Counted from the first letter of the stretch, positions 21,937-31,437 are shown. The stretch: DNA of 42,737 nt from Chloroflexota bacterium (GCA_016234485.1 JACRBL010000066.1:1-42737), one strand, 5' to 3'. A program made the numbers and translations. Notes: generated by a model not told the origin, from the letters alone.

Positions 21937-23736
21937 ATGTCCTCCCTCCCCCTCCGCTCCGCCGTTGACAAATCCCACACCTGGAACGCCGAGTCCGTCT
22001 TCGCCACGCCCGAAGCCTGGTCTGCCGAAGTGGACTCGATCCTCGCCGACCTGCCCAAGTTGAAGCAATACGAAGGCAGGTTGAAGGAAGGCGCATCTGT
22101 GCTCGCCGACGCGTTCGCCGCCTTCGAAGAACTCAACCTGCGCGCCTATCGCACCTACATGTACGCGGGCTTCGCCTACTCGGTGGACACCACTGACCAG
22201 TCCGCGGCGGGCATGGCGGGCAAGGCGCAGGGCATGTTCGGACAGGTCGCCGGGGCGGGGGCGTTCCTGAATCCCGAACTGCTCTCCATCGGACAAGATA
22301 CTTTGACCCAATGGATCAAAGCCGAGCCGCGTCTCGCCGTCTACGGACAATTCATCGAGAACCTCTTCCGCAAGCAGGCGCACGTCCGCTCGGGCGAGGT
22401 GGAGGAAATCCTCGGGATGTTGAGCGACCCGTTCGGAGGTCCGAGCCAGACCGCCAGCATGTTGACCAACGCCGACATGAAGATCCCGTCCGTGCAGGAT
22501 GAAGCGGGCAACGTCATCGAGTTGGAAGAGTCCGCCATCTGGAAATTGATGTCCGAAGAAGACCGCGCCCTGCGTCAGAAGTCGTGGGAAAACTATCACG
22601 CCACTTTGCTCAGTTACAAAAACACGCTCGCCACTAATCTCGCCAATTCCATCAAACAGAACGTCTTCCTCAGCCGCGTCCGTAAACACGAGAACGCGCT
22701 GGAGATGATGCTCTACGAAAACAACATCCCCGTTTCGGTTTTCCACAACCTGCTCGCCACCTTCAAAAAGCATCTGCCCATCTGGTACAAATATTTTGAA
22801 GTGCGGCGCAAAGCCCTCGGCGTGGAGGCGCTCCAGCCCTACGACATGTGGGCGCCGCTGACGAAAGACCGCGTCAAAATTCCCTACCAGAAAGCGGTGG
22901 AGCACATCGCCGAGGGTTTGCTCCCGATGGGCAAGGACTACGTTGGCATTCTGCGCAACGGCGCGCTCGAAGAACGCTGGGTGGACGTCTACCCCAACAA
23001 GGGCAAACGCACGGGCGCGTTTTCGTGGGGCGCGCCTGGCACGCATCCGTTCATCATGATGTCGTACACCGACGAAATTTTCAGCCTGTCCACGCTGGCG
23101 CACGAACTCGGTCACTCGATGCACTCGTATCTCACGTGGCAGAATCAGCCGCTCGTCTACGCCGAGTATTCGCTTTTCGCGGCCGAGGTCGCCAGCAACT
23201 TCCATCAGGCCATGGTGCGCGCCCACCTGCTCCAATCCAACCCTGATAAAAATTTCCAGATCGCGGTCATCGAAGAAGCCATGGCGAATTTCTATCGCTA
23301 CTTCTTCATCATGCCCACCCTCGCCCGCTTCGAACTCGAGACTCACACCCGCGTCGAAAACGGCCAGCCCCTGACCGCCGACTCGCTCATCAACCTGATG
23401 GCCGATCTCTTCAGCGAAGGCTTCGGCGGCAAAGTGGAAGTCAACCGCGAACACGTCGGCATGACCTGGTCGCGCTTCAGTCACCTCTTCAGCGATTATT
23501 ACGTCTACGCCTACGCCACGGGCATCGCGGGCGCGCACGCCCTCGCCAAGCGCGTCCTCAGCGGCGAACCCAACGCCGTCGAAAACTACTTCGGCTTCCT
23601 CAAAGCGGGCAGTTCCCTCTATCCCCTCGACGCGCTCAAACGCGCCGGCGTGGACTTAACGACTCCCGCCCCTGTCGACGCCGCCTTCGAAGTGATGGCC
23701 GACTACGTTGACCGATTGGAAAAATTGCTAGCCTAA
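21937..23736 (+). CDS. pepF: Oligoendopeptidase F, peptidase family M3B
   Basis: 599 residues from the ATG at 21937, with AAGGA upstream; a 22-residue longer reading would extend into repeat sequence. PepF-type enzymes are cytoplasmic zinc metallopeptidases that cut oligopeptides. The zinc motif is H389-E-L-G-H393 in TLAHELGHSMHS, with a third ligand Glu expected in the downstream segment EYSLFAAEVASNFHQ. Preceding GAFSWGAPGTHPFIMMSY and the C-terminal DYYVYAYATGIAGAHALAKR are family landmarks. Length matches the family. It is transcribed alone, with a hairpin downstream at 23824-23855. Confidence 0.94.
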   Translation: MSSLPLRSAVDKSHTWNAESVFATPEAWSAEVDSILADLPKLKQYEGRLKEGASVLADAFAAFEELNLRAYRTYMYAGFAYSVDTTDQSAAGMAGKAQGMFGQVAGAGAFLNPELLSIGQDTLTQWIKAEPRLAVYGQFIENLFRKQAHVRSGEVEEILGMLSDPFGGPSQTASMLTNADMKIPSVQDEAGNVIELEESAIWKLMSEEDRALRQKSWENYHATLLSYKNTLATNLANSIKQNVFLSRVRKHENALEMMLYENNIPVSVFHNLLATFKKHLPIWYKYFEVRRKALGVEALQPYDMWAPLTKDRVKIPYQKAVEHIAEGLLPMGKDYVGILRNGALEERWVDVYPNKGKRTGAFSWGAPGTHPFIMMSYTDEIFSLSTLAHELGHSMHSYLTWQNQPLVYAEYSLFAAEVASNFHQAMVRAHLLQSNPDKNFQIAVIEEAMANFYRYFFIMPTLARFELETHTRVENGQPLTADSLINLMADLFSEGFGGKVEVNREHVGMTWSRFSHLFSDYYVYAYATGIAGAHALAKRVLSGEPNAVENYFGFLKAGSSLYPLDALKRAGVDLTTPAPVDAAFEVMADYVDRLEKLLA

Positions 23737-23823
23737 CCCGCTCGCTACTTCCCTGACGTTTGGCGGGCCGCGCCACCTCCCGCGTTTCCCACCCCCGAAG
23801 ATTTCCCTCGCGCGACTCCATGT

Positions 23824-23855
23824 CACCCCTTCGGGGTTCGCATCCCGAAGGGGTG
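23824..23855. terminator. Hairpin between convergent pepF and lipoprotein genes
   Basis: CACCCCTTCGGG (23824-23835) and CCCGAAGGGGTG (23844-23855) form a perfect 12-bp stem with an 8-nt loop. No U-run follows, so it may be a dispersed hairpin repeat acting as a 3'-end barrier for both strands. Confidence 0.5.
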
Positions 23856-23887
23856 GAATGATATTAACGCCTACCTGCGCCCCGCGT

Positions 23888-24274
23888 TTATTTCAGACGG
23901 GTAAATTCCAGCGTGTTGACGTTGTTTATCAGCAACAAGGTGTTGCCGTCAATCTTGATTCTGTATTCTGTGCCGAGAAAAACGCCAACGATGCCGTCAA
24001 ATGTTAACGTGTCGCCAACGATGGTGTAATTTGATCGAGTCATCTCTGGTTCGGAAGGTTCTCCAAGATCCACAGTGACCGTTCCATCTGGAAAAAATTC
24101 CAGCGTGGTCGATTCGCTGTTGGGAATTGAATCCATTTTATTCCCATCTTGGTAAACGTATTTCAAATGCCACGCTCCCAGTAGGGACTCTCCTTGCTGG
24201 GTGGATGAGCAACCAGCGGGGAAGAGGATCATCATGATTAGCAAAATTTTCAGAATGACAGATGACGTTTTCAT
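23888..24274 (-). CDS. Small lipoprotein with lipocalin-like beta domain
   Basis: 128 residues. A hydrophobic signal peptide ends in the lipobox FPAGC (Cys22), giving a membrane-anchored extracytoplasmic lipoprotein. The mature part (LLGAWHLKYVYQDG, TTLEFFPDGTVTVDLG, SNYTIVGDTLTFDG, EYRIKIDGNTLLLINN) has the repeated strand pattern and W at the start typical of small lipocalin-like or DUF5640-type domains, which often bind or sense small ligands; here the ligand is unknown. Its ATG overlaps the stop of the DUF402 gene (ATGA). It is the last gene of a four-gene minus-strand operon. Codon usage is AT-richer than its neighbours. Confidence 0.75.
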   Translation of the reverse strand: MKTSSVILKILLIMMILFPAGCSSTQQGESLLGAWHLKYVYQDGNKMDSIPNSESTTLEFFPDGTVTVDLGEPSEPEMTRSNYTIVGDTLTFDGIVGVFLGTEYRIKIDGNTLLLINNVNTLEFTRLK

Positions 24275-24918
24275 TTAGACCTCTCCGAAGGTTCGTCTAA
24301 ATTGATTCGATCCCACAGCGCAGATAATTTCGGCATCCCCCATTGCGGATTTGGCTCCCAGGACTTCCATTTCTCATACATCGAGCGTCGTCGCGACAAG
24401 ACCAACTCTATAGCCTGTTCGCCATCCGCTCGAATTTGGCGCGCCTGTTCGGGCGAGTAAAATCCGACTCTTTGCGCTCCTTCAAACTCATCTTCGTCCT
24501 TCCATCGCCATTGATCCATGTCTGGACTGATGACCACGTCCAACATATTGTCCATGCTGTCGAAGCCGATGCGTGTGCGGCGAAGCGGCTCCTGTAAATT
24601 GACGTAGATACAGCCCAAGTTTCTCGTCCCTGTTTCCCACATGAAGTAGACGCTGAACGCGTCGCCAGGAACCGCCAGCATCAATACGTCGGTCCGATGC
24701 CATTGATGATCCACGATTTCTATTTTGTGCGCGTCGAGCATTTCATCGGGCGCGACGCGGTGACTGGTGTTCTTTCCATTCGTCCCCGCGCGCAGATAGT
24801 AGGCGATCATTTCAGGCGCGTCTTGAACTAGGATGGCTGGATACGCCCAAAAGACTTTCTCGCCCACGCCGCGCAAAGTGATGTGATCGCCTGGGAGCCA
24901 GGATGATGGTTGGGTCAT
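24271..24918 (-). CDS. DUF402 (FomD-like barrel) protein
   Basis: 215 residues. The core GDHITLRGV, VFWAYPAILVQDAP, then WETGTRNLGCIYVNLQEPLR, GFDSMDNMLDVVISPDMDQW and RWKDEDEFEGAQRVGFYSPE follow the DUF402 pattern. In this family paired Asp residues in DNMLDVVISPD and KDEDE bind a divalent metal, and characterised relatives hydrolyse nucleoside diphosphate or nucleotidyl-phosphonate bonds. That activity here is inference from the family. It starts 6 nt after the stop of the alpha/beta-hydrolase and overlaps the lipoprotein start, so it belongs to the same operon as both. Confidence 0.82.
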   Translation of the reverse strand: MTQPSSWLPGDHITLRGVGEKVFWAYPAILVQDAPEMIAYYLRAGTNGKNTSHRVAPDEMLDAHKIEIVDHQWHRTDVLMLAVPGDAFSVYFMWETGTRNLGCIYVNLQEPLRRTRIGFDSMDNMLDVVISPDMDQWRWKDEDEFEGAQRVGFYSPEQARQIRADGEQAIELVLSRRRSMYEKWKSWEPNPQWGMPKLSALWDRINLDEPSERSK

Positions 24919-24924
24919 TTTTGG

Positions 24925-25767
24925 TTAAATGCTCTTGAGAAAATCCAACACCAACTGATTGTATTCCTGCGGATTGGATTGATGCGGAACATGCCCGCCG
25001 GAGAGAACTTGTCCACGCGCGTTGGGCAGGGACGCGACCAGCGGCGCGAACGAATCGGACGCGAGGGTTTGGTCGCGGTCGCCCCAGAGGACGAGAGTCG
25101 GCATGGTCACGCGCGCCAGGTCAGAGGTCAGATCGCGAACCGTGTTGGGAATGTTGAAAGCGCCAGGGGCCGTCCGTTTGTAGTCCAGCGCGGTTTGGAG
25201 TCGAATTTCGTCCGAGAGGGTCATGGTAGAGTCGCCCGCGCGTCCGAGGGCGTGGTTGGTGATATTAATGATCCAATGAAAGACCCATCCAGGCGTGTGT
25301 TTGACCACCAGCGCGTTGACGGTGGGACGGCGATAGGTGCGGCGCAGGAGCGCGGGAAGTTGATCGAGTTTGTAGAACGGATTGGTCAACACGAGCGCGC
25401 GCACTTTTTCGGGATGGCGGATGGCATAACGCAGGCACATGTATCCGCCGAGCGAGTGGCCGATCAGGATGGGCGTTTCGGGGACTTGAAGCGAATCAAT
25501 CCAATGAACGAAATGTTTGTAGACCCACTTCGTTTTGTAGGAACGCGAATCAGGTTTGGGACTATCGCCGTGTCCGAGCAGGTCGAGCGCGAAAGCGTGG
25601 TAATCTGCCGCGGCCAGTTCGGGCAGGAGCGCGTCCCAATCGTGGAGCGAGGCGGCCAGCCCGTGGACGAGCAGGATGGGCGCGCCGCCTTGCGGTCCCT
25701 GTTCTATGAAGTTGACGTCCGAAGGAATCTCAAACGGATTGCCCCTCGCCTGACTGGTATTTTTCAT
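24925..25767 (-). CDS. Alpha/beta hydrolase
   Basis: 280 residues from the ATG at 25767; longer readings would run further back into the ligase gene without family sequence. The fold is evident: ILLVHGLAASLHDWDALLPE (oxyanion-hole HG), the nucleophile elbow IGHSLGGYMCLRYA, an acid in LWGDRDQTL and the His in LSGGHVPHQSNP near the C-terminus. It overlaps the 3' end of the hydrolase-ligase fusion by 38 nt, so the two are tightly coupled. It has the same general fold as the fusion's N-terminal domain, so the operon encodes two hydrolases and one acyl ligase. Ester or thioester substrates are plausible but not shown. Confidence 0.87.
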   Translation of the reverse strand: MKNTSQARGNPFEIPSDVNFIEQGPQGGAPILLVHGLAASLHDWDALLPELAAADYHAFALDLLGHGDSPKPDSRSYKTKWVYKHFVHWIDSLQVPETPILIGHSLGGYMCLRYAIRHPEKVRALVLTNPFYKLDQLPALLRRTYRRPTVNALVVKHTPGWVFHWIINITNHALGRAGDSTMTLSDEIRLQTALDYKRTAPGAFNIPNTVRDLTSDLARVTMPTLVLWGDRDQTLASDSFAPLVASLPNARGQVLSGGHVPHQSNPQEYNQLVLDFLKSI

Positions 25768-28225
25768 ATCGTTTAGCCAATTCTCTACGCAGGACTTTCC
25801 CGATGAAGGTGCGCGGGAAATCTTCCATGAAAATAACGAAGCGCGGGACAAGGTGCGGCGGCAGTCTTCGCTTGCAATATGCCAGCACAGATTCCGTCGC
25901 GGGGCGTTCGCGTCCCGCGATGACGAAGGCGAAGGGATGACCCGCGATGGCAACCACGGCCACTTCCTTCACCTGTGGGATTTCGTAAATCACCTCTTCC
26001 ACGTCGCGCGGGAAGGCGGGCTTGAGTGTGGACGCTTTGTCGGGAAACCACATATCGGCCTTGCGCGCGATGATGCGGAAATATCCGTCGTCGTCCACCT
26101 GCGCCACGTCGCCCGTACGGAGCCAACCGCCTGTCGCGAAGGCTTCGCGCGTGGCGGCCTCGTTGCGCCAGTAGCCCAGCATGGTTTGCGGCCCGCGGAT
26201 AACCAGTTCGCCGATCTGGCCGGGCTTCACTTCCTTGTGCCCGTTGGACAGGTCAATGATAGCAGACTCGGTGGAGGGGAGTGGCAGGCCGATGGTCCCG
26301 ATCTTGCGATTGCCGCCCAGCGGGTTGGCGTGCGTCACGGGGGAGGCTTCGGTCAGGCCGTAGCCTTCCACCAGTTTGCCCTTGGTGAGTTTCTCGAAGG
26401 CCTCTTGCACTTCCACAGGCAACGGCGCGGAGCCGCTGATGCAGGCCTTGATGGACGAGATGCCAAATTTGCGCGCGCCGCGGAAATTGTTGATCGCCAC
26501 GTACATGCTCGGCACGCCGGGGAAGATGGTCGGTTTGTATTTCTTGATGGCGTGGAGAATATCGTGGATTTCGAAGCGCGCTTTGAGTACCAGCGCCGCG
26601 CCCAACGCGATCGGCACGTTCAACGCGGTGGTGAGACCGTAGCTGTGCGAGAAGGGTAGCACGCATAGGAAGCGCTCACTGCCTTCGTTCGCTTCGGGCA
26701 TCCAGTGGCGCGTCTGCAAGGCATTCGCGACGAGATTCTTGTGCGAGAGCATCACGCCCTTGGCGGCGGCGGTCGTTCCGCCCGTGTATTGGATGACGGC
26801 CAACTCGTCGGGGTCAACCTGAAGGGTGGGGGAATGCCAATCCTGCGGACGCATGAAGTGACGCCAGCGGATCGCACCCGCGACAGTGAGGCCGCGGTTG
26901 CGCCAGCGCGAGATCATCTTTTTGAAAAAGGGCAGATAATCGGCGGGGTCGGTGAGGATGACGTGTGGCAGGCCTGTGTTCGATTGGATTTGTTTGGCAA
27001 GCCCCGCGGAGAGATTTAACGCCACCAACACAGACGCGTCTGCATCGCGGATTTGGTTGACCAATTCTTCGGGGTCGGTCATCGGCGGCATGAAGACGGC
27101 CACCGCGCCGGCTTTGAGCGCTCCGTAAAACCCAACGACCATTTGCGGCACGTTCGGCAAAAGCAAGACCACGCGCGCCCCGCGTCCAATGCCGAGGGCG
27201 ATGAGCGCGTTGGCGAATTTGTTGGCTTCGTGATTCAGTCGCCGATATGAAAGCCGCGCGCCTTCAAAGTAAATCGCGGCGCGGTTCGGGAATCTTCGCA
27301 CTGCGGAGCGCAGGAGATGATGAAGCGGGATGCGCGGCACGCTGATGGTGTATGGCACGCCCTTTTCGTAACTCGCCAGCCACGGACGCTCCACCTTCAA
27401 TTCGTCGCGCGCTCTGGGCTTTTTGCGAATCGCCTGCGACGAATCGCGCCACGAGGAGGCTTGTCCCTCGCCTGCGAGAAAACGCTCGATGGCGCGGTCC
27501 ACGGCCTCGCGGCGTTCGAGCATGACCATGTGTCCGGATACGCCGATATCGGCATCTTCTGCGCCCATGATGTTTTTCGCCACCTGCTCGAAGTGGACTT
27601 TTTCAAAGACCGCGTCGCGATGTCCGCGGATCACGAGGGTGGGCAGATTCAGCACTTTGAACTTGTCCCAGCCGACCCATTTATTGAGATTCGAGTGATA
27701 GTACGATTTGAGCGCGTGCGGCGGCGCCGAAAGCCAGGAACGCGTCAACGGCCCGATAGCGCGCAACAACGCGTTGGGAAGGTTGAGTCCCAGCCGGAAG
27801 AGCGGGTTGAGGCGGAACTCGCCCGCGGTGGCGATCAGGATCAGATGGGAAACCCGCTCGGGGTGAGCCAGAGCGAATTCCGTCGCGAGCGCGCCGCCGA
27901 AGGAATGTCCCACCATCGTGACGGGTTCGCTCACGCGCAGAAAGTCCAGCGCGGCTTCGATATCGGCTAACATGCGCGGCATCTCGTAGCCAGAAGATGG
28001 CTTGTCGGAGAGGCCGTGCCCACGCAAGTCGAGGGCGATGACGCGGTTTTGCAGGCTGAATTTCTGCATCTGGTGAATCCATTGCAGGGCCTGGCCCCCA
28101 AAGCCGTGCAGGAAAACGAACGTCCGCTGGGGACGATCGGGCGAAATATCGAGCGCCGAAAGCCGCACCAGCGGATCATTGGAGACTCGTATCTCGTGCC
28201 GATAGAGGTCGAGGTCAATGTCCAT
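25730..28225 (-). CDS. Alpha/beta hydrolase fused to AMP-forming acyl-CoA ligase
   Basis: 831 residues from the ATG at 28225. Residues ~1-270 form a hydrolase with FVFLHGFGGQALQW, the nucleophile elbow VGHSFGGA (Ser108), an acid in RGHRDAVF and a His in VSGHMVML. From ~300 follows an adenylate-forming ligase: YTGGTTAAAKGVMLSHKN (phosphate-binding loop), FPGVPSMY, VEGYGLTEASPVTH, GGWLRTGDVAQVDDDGYF, and the C-terminal FPRTFIGKVLRREL with the catalytic lysine. The hinge region (ARKADMWFPDKASTLKPAF) departs from the usual motif. The ligase looks like a FadD-type fatty-acid activator. Fused hydrolase and ligase domains in this order occur in OleBC, but OleB uses Asp as nucleophile, so equivalence is doubtful. 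Confidence 0.9.
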   Translation of the reverse strand: MDIDLDLYRHEIRVSNDPLVRLSALDISPDRPQRTFVFLHGFGGQALQWIHQMQKFSLQNRVIALDLRGHGLSDKPSSGYEMPRMLADIEAALDFLRVSEPVTMVGHSFGGALATEFALAHPERVSHLILIATAGEFRLNPLFRLGLNLPNALLRAIGPLTRSWLSAPPHALKSYYHSNLNKWVGWDKFKVLNLPTLVIRGHRDAVFEKVHFEQVAKNIMGAEDADIGVSGHMVMLERREAVDRAIERFLAGEGQASSWRDSSQAIRKKPRARDELKVERPWLASYEKGVPYTISVPRIPLHHLLRSAVRRFPNRAAIYFEGARLSYRRLNHEANKFANALIALGIGRGARVVLLLPNVPQMVVGFYGALKAGAVAVFMPPMTDPEELVNQIRDADASVLVALNLSAGLAKQIQSNTGLPHVILTDPADYLPFFKKMISRWRNRGLTVAGAIRWRHFMRPQDWHSPTLQVDPDELAVIQYTGGTTAAAKGVMLSHKNLVANALQTRHWMPEANEGSERFLCVLPFSHSYGLTTALNVPIALGAALVLKARFEIHDILHAIKKYKPTIFPGVPSMYVAINNFRGARKFGISSIKACISGSAPLPVEVQEAFEKLTKGKLVEGYGLTEASPVTHANPLGGNRKIGTIGLPLPSTESAIIDLSNGHKEVKPGQIGELVIRGPQTMLGYWRNEAATREAFATGGWLRTGDVAQVDDDGYFRIIARKADMWFPDKASTLKPAFPRDVEEVIYEIPQVKEVAVVAIAGHPFAFVIAGRERPATESVLAYCKRRLPPHLVPRFVIFMEDFPRTFIGKVLRRELAKRYEKYQSGEGQSV

Positions 28226-28231
28226 TCGTGG

Positions 28232-28237
28232 ATTGTA
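28232..28237 (-). promoter_or_regulatory. -10 box, leaderless start of the hydrolase-ligase operon
   Basis: TACAAT on the minus strand is followed by CCACGA and the ATG at 28225. The 6-nt gap puts the expected +1 at the start codon. No Shine-Dalgarno sequence or clear -35 box. Confidence 0.55.
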
Positions 28238-28352
28238 TAGGAGGTTGATGAATTTGGGGAGGGATGGAATGAAAGGTGGATGCGGTTGCACCTGCACTGA
28301 TTGCGCTTCGATTCGTTAGGCTTTTGTAACACGTTATCCGCGCCCGTTATGT

Positions 28353-28358
28353 TACACT
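28353..28358 (+). promoter_or_regulatory. Candidate -10 box for the hybrid histidine kinase
   Basis: TACACT ends 7 nt before the ATG at 28366, which would give a leaderless mRNA. An overlapping TATGTT (28348-28353) with TTGTAA 18 nt upstream (28324-28329) is an alternative promoter for a start at 28408. Confidence 0.4.
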
Positions 28359-28365
28359 CGAAAAA

Positions 28366-31300
28366 ATGCACAGAACGGGTTTCGTTGCCCGAAAAACGGA
28401 GTCTCTTATGAGTTTCAAGCTCTTGCAATCCCGACTGGCTCGTTTTGTTATTTTAGGGATGGCGTTTGGTTTGCCGTTTCCGTTCCTTGGCGCGTGGATT
28501 GAGATAAGGAGTAAGGGACTGCCTTTTACGCCCAATTCCTTTTGGTTTGTACAACAAAACCAGCCCTTGCTTTGGGTGATTGATGTGGCTCCGTTCATAT
28601 TGGGGTTTGTTTTTGGATTGCTCGGGCGCAAGCGCCAGGCCGAGGATGCCATTCAGCAAGCCAAACGCGAATGGGAGGTGACGTTCGATTCCTTCCTCGA
28701 CCCGGTCTTTGTGGTGGATTCTGAACAGCGCATCATGCGCTGTAATCATGCCGCGATAGATCGATTGAACACGACGTTTCGGACTGTGATCAATAAACCT
28801 CTTTCTGATTTCCTGCTCCTGCCTTCGTTTGAAAAAGGGCACGTAAATGAAGTGGACTGGCTTGGACGTTGTTACGAGATTGCGCTTCACCCAATTTACG
28901 AAAGCGGGGATACTCGGCGCGATGTGATTCTCCTGCACGACGTTTCCAATCGAAAGGAAACGGAACTGGAGATTCTTCGCCAGAAACGGTATTTCGAGTC
29001 GGTGGTCGAAATCAGCCCGGTGGCGGTGGTGGTGTTGGATAAGGAGGAGAAAATCATCTCCACGAATCCAGCCTTTGAGAAACTATATGGATATCGAAAA
29101 GAGGATGCCATTGGGACGCCGCTCGACAAATTGATCACCACTGAGGAAACGCGTAATGAGGCCGTCCAATACACCCAGCAGGCTATGAGCGGCGCGGTCC
29201 ACGTGATTGGGAAGCGACGAAGAAGCGACAACTCACTGGTGGATGTTGAAATCTTCGGCGTGCCAATCCATGTCAACGGGGAAAAAGTTGGCGCACTGGC
29301 GGTCTACCATGATATCTCCGAACTTCTGCGCGCTCGTCGCGAGGCCGAGGAGGCCAACCGCGCCAAGAGCGATTTCCTCGCCAACATGAGTCACGAAATC
29401 CGCACCCCGATGAATGGCGTGATCGGCATGTTGGAACTCGCGCTGGATACCCCCTTGACGAATGAACAAGAGGATTACCTGCAAACTTCCCTGCAAAGCG
29501 CCGAGGCCTTGCTGGTTTTATTAAATGACATTCTCGACTTTTCCAAGATTGAGGCGGGAAAACTCGAATTGGAAGCGGTCAACTTCAACTTGCGAAATAC
29601 CGTGGAGGACGTGGCCTTCACCCTTGCCAGGCGCGCCCAGGATAAAGGGCTGGAGATGGCCTGCCTCATCCATCCCGACCTGACCTCGGATCTGCGCGGC
29701 GACCCAGGAAGGTTGCGCCAGATTCTCGTCAACCTGACCGGGAACGCCATCAAATTCACCCATCAAGGTGAAGTGGTGATTCGCGCCGAACCAATCCGTG
29801 AAACGGAAACTCACATCGCCATCCGCTTCAGCGTGCAGGATACCGGCATCGGCATTCCCAAAGAGAGGCAGGGGGCCGTCTTCGAGCGATTTACACAGGC
29901 CGATGGTTCAACCACGCGAAAATATGGAGGCACTGGCCTGGGTCTGACCATCTCACGTCAGTTGGTGGAGGCCATGGGCGGCGAGATCGGGCTGGAAAGT
30001 TCGCCAGGGATCGGGAGCGTTTTCTGGTTCAACCTCGAATATGAAAAACAGCCTCCCGAAAAACGCGGCACAGCGCCGCTATTGGTGGGCAAAGTGAAAA
30101 TGCGCGGCGTGCGCGTCCTCGGCGTGGACGATAACCAGACCAATCGCACTGTCGTGTCGCGCATGGTGGAGGGTTTCGGCTGCGCCATAGACGTGGTAGC
30201 CAGCGGCGCGAAAGCGCTGGAGGCGTTGCATCACGCCCATCGTCTCGGCGATCCGTATCAGGTGGTTTTGCTGGATATGCAAATGCCCGGCATGGATGGC
30301 GAACAGACCGCCCGCGCCATCAAAGCCGACCCGTTGGTGCGCGACGTAAAGATCATAATCCTCACCTCCATGGGCCAGCGCGGCGATGTCTCGCGTTTGG
30401 AGGCTCTGGGTTGTTCGGGTTATTTATTGAAACCCGTCAAACAGCAAATGCTCTACGACGCCCTCGTGACAGTTCTTGGACAGGAAGCGCAACAGGGGAG
30501 CGTACCCCTTGTCACGCGCCACTTGCTAAACGAGCAACGACGCTTCGGTCAACGCCTTCTGCTCGCGGAAGATAACCCCATCAACCAGAAACTTGCTGTC
30601 ACCCTCCTGCAAAAAGCGGGCTACGCCGTGGACGCGGTCGAAGATGGGTTGCAGGCCATCCAAAAAATAAAAACCGAAAACTACAACGCCGTTCTCATGG
30701 ATGTGCAAATGCCAGAATTGGATGGCCTGGACGCCACGCGCCAAATTCGCGAATGGGAACGCGGGCAGGGCAGCCATATCCCGATCATCGCCATGACCGC
30801 GCACGCCATGCAGGGCGACCGCGAAAGATGCCTGGATTCGGGCATGGACGATTACATCTCCAAGCCATTGGAGCCGAAAGTCCTCTTCAACGTCCTCGAC
30901 CGATGGGCGCGCGGCGCCGATGAATTGGTGGAAAATCCTCCCGAAGAACGGCAGGACTACATCTCCGCAAGCGCCATTTTGACAGAAAACGCCTTCCTGG
31001 AAGAAGGTGGACTCTTCGGCGAGAAGACTTCCGACCTGGCCGATAAAGTGGACGCGTCCTCCTCGCCTCCTTCCCCTGCGCCAGCGGACGCGCCAATTCT
31101 GGACCTTGAGGCGGCCCTCCCACGCTTTAGCAACGACCGCGCCTTCATGCTGGAGATCTGCCGCGAATTTCTCGGAGGCCTGCCCGAACGCCTGCGCGAT
31201 ATGCAAAGCGCCGTGCAATCCCAAAATCCCAATACATTGAGCCGCCTGGGACACAATCTAAAAGGCGCCGCGCTGAACTTTAACGCCATGGCCCTTGCAA

Positions 31301-31425
31301 ACATTGCCCTTCAATTTGAAGAGGTCGGCAAACGTGATGATTTGACGGATGCCCCTCACCTCATTCGCGAAATGGAAACCGCCATTCATACCCTCCAGAT
31401 TTACTTTACCCAAAAATATTCTTGA
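28366..31425 (+). CDS. Hybrid sensor histidine kinase (TM-PAS-PAS-HisKA-HATPase-REC-REC-HPt)
   Basis: 1019 residues. Two hydrophobic helices (about 26-46 and 66-88) anchor it. PAS domains lie at about 100-200 and 205-330 (YFESVVEISPVAVVVLDKEE). The phospho-acceptor H343 is in ANMSHEIRTPMNG, and the ATPase has NAIKFTHQGEV and YGGTGLGLTIS. Two receiver domains follow with phospho-acceptors D637 (LLDMQMPGMDG) and D779 (LMDVQMPELDG), then a C-terminal HPt domain with H963 in LGHNLKGAALNF. All phosphorelay residues are intact, giving a complete BarA-like relay. A second start at 28408 with GGAG upstream is equally possible. The stop is 12 nt before the REC-MinD gene, the likely partner. Confidence 0.92.
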   Translation: MHRTGFVARKTESLMSFKLLQSRLARFVILGMAFGLPFPFLGAWIEIRSKGLPFTPNSFWFVQQNQPLLWVIDVAPFILGFVFGLLGRKRQAEDAIQQAKREWEVTFDSFLDPVFVVDSEQRIMRCNHAAIDRLNTTFRTVINKPLSDFLLLPSFEKGHVNEVDWLGRCYEIALHPIYESGDTRRDVILLHDVSNRKETELEILRQKRYFESVVEISPVAVVVLDKEEKIISTNPAFEKLYGYRKEDAIGTPLDKLITTEETRNEAVQYTQQAMSGAVHVIGKRRRSDNSLVDVEIFGVPIHVNGEKVGALAVYHDISELLRARREAEEANRAKSDFLANMSHEIRTPMNGVIGMLELALDTPLTNEQEDYLQTSLQSAEALLVLLNDILDFSKIEAGKLELEAVNFNLRNTVEDVAFTLARRAQDKGLEMACLIHPDLTSDLRGDPGRLRQILVNLTGNAIKFTHQGEVVIRAEPIRETETHIAIRFSVQDTGIGIPKERQGAVFERFTQADGSTTRKYGGTGLGLTISRQLVEAMGGEIGLESSPGIGSVFWFNLEYEKQPPEKRGTAPLLVGKVKMRGVRVLGVDDNQTNRTVVSRMVEGFGCAIDVVASGAKALEALHHAHRLGDPYQVVLLDMQMPGMDGEQTARAIKADPLVRDVKIIILTSMGQRGDVSRLEALGCSGYLLKPVKQQMLYDALVTVLGQEAQQGSVPLVTRHLLNEQRRFGQRLLLAEDNPINQKLAVTLLQKAGYAVDAVEDGLQAIQKIKTENYNAVLMDVQMPELDGLDATRQIREWERGQGSHIPIIAMTAHAMQGDRERCLDSGMDDYISKPLEPKVLFNVLDRWARGADELVENPPEERQDYISASAILTENAFLEEGGLFGEKTSDLADKVDASSSPPSPAPADAPILDLEAALPRFSNDRAFMLEICREFLGGLPERLRDMQSAVQSQNPNTLSRLGHNLKGAALNFNAMALANIALQFEEVGKRDDLTDAPHLIREMETAIHTLQIYFTQKYS

Positions 31426-31437
31426 AAGCGAGGACAC

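Noticed and set aside
21766..23538. 590-codon open frame on the minus strand opposite pepF
   Set aside because: It is antisense to a clear M3B peptidase gene with an intact zinc motif. Its translation is rich in His, Arg, Asp and Gly, as expected for a mirror frame of GC-rich coding DNA.
25730..28225. Assignment of the fusion as OleBC of olefin biosynthesis
   Set aside because: The hydrolase nucleophile is Ser (GHSFGG), not the Asp of OleB, and no OleA or OleD gene is present in the window.
28226..28297. 24-residue longer start for the hydrolase-ligase fusion
   Set aside because: The extension has no hydrolase homology and would begin upstream of the TACAAT box. The ATG at 28225 is correctly spaced from it.
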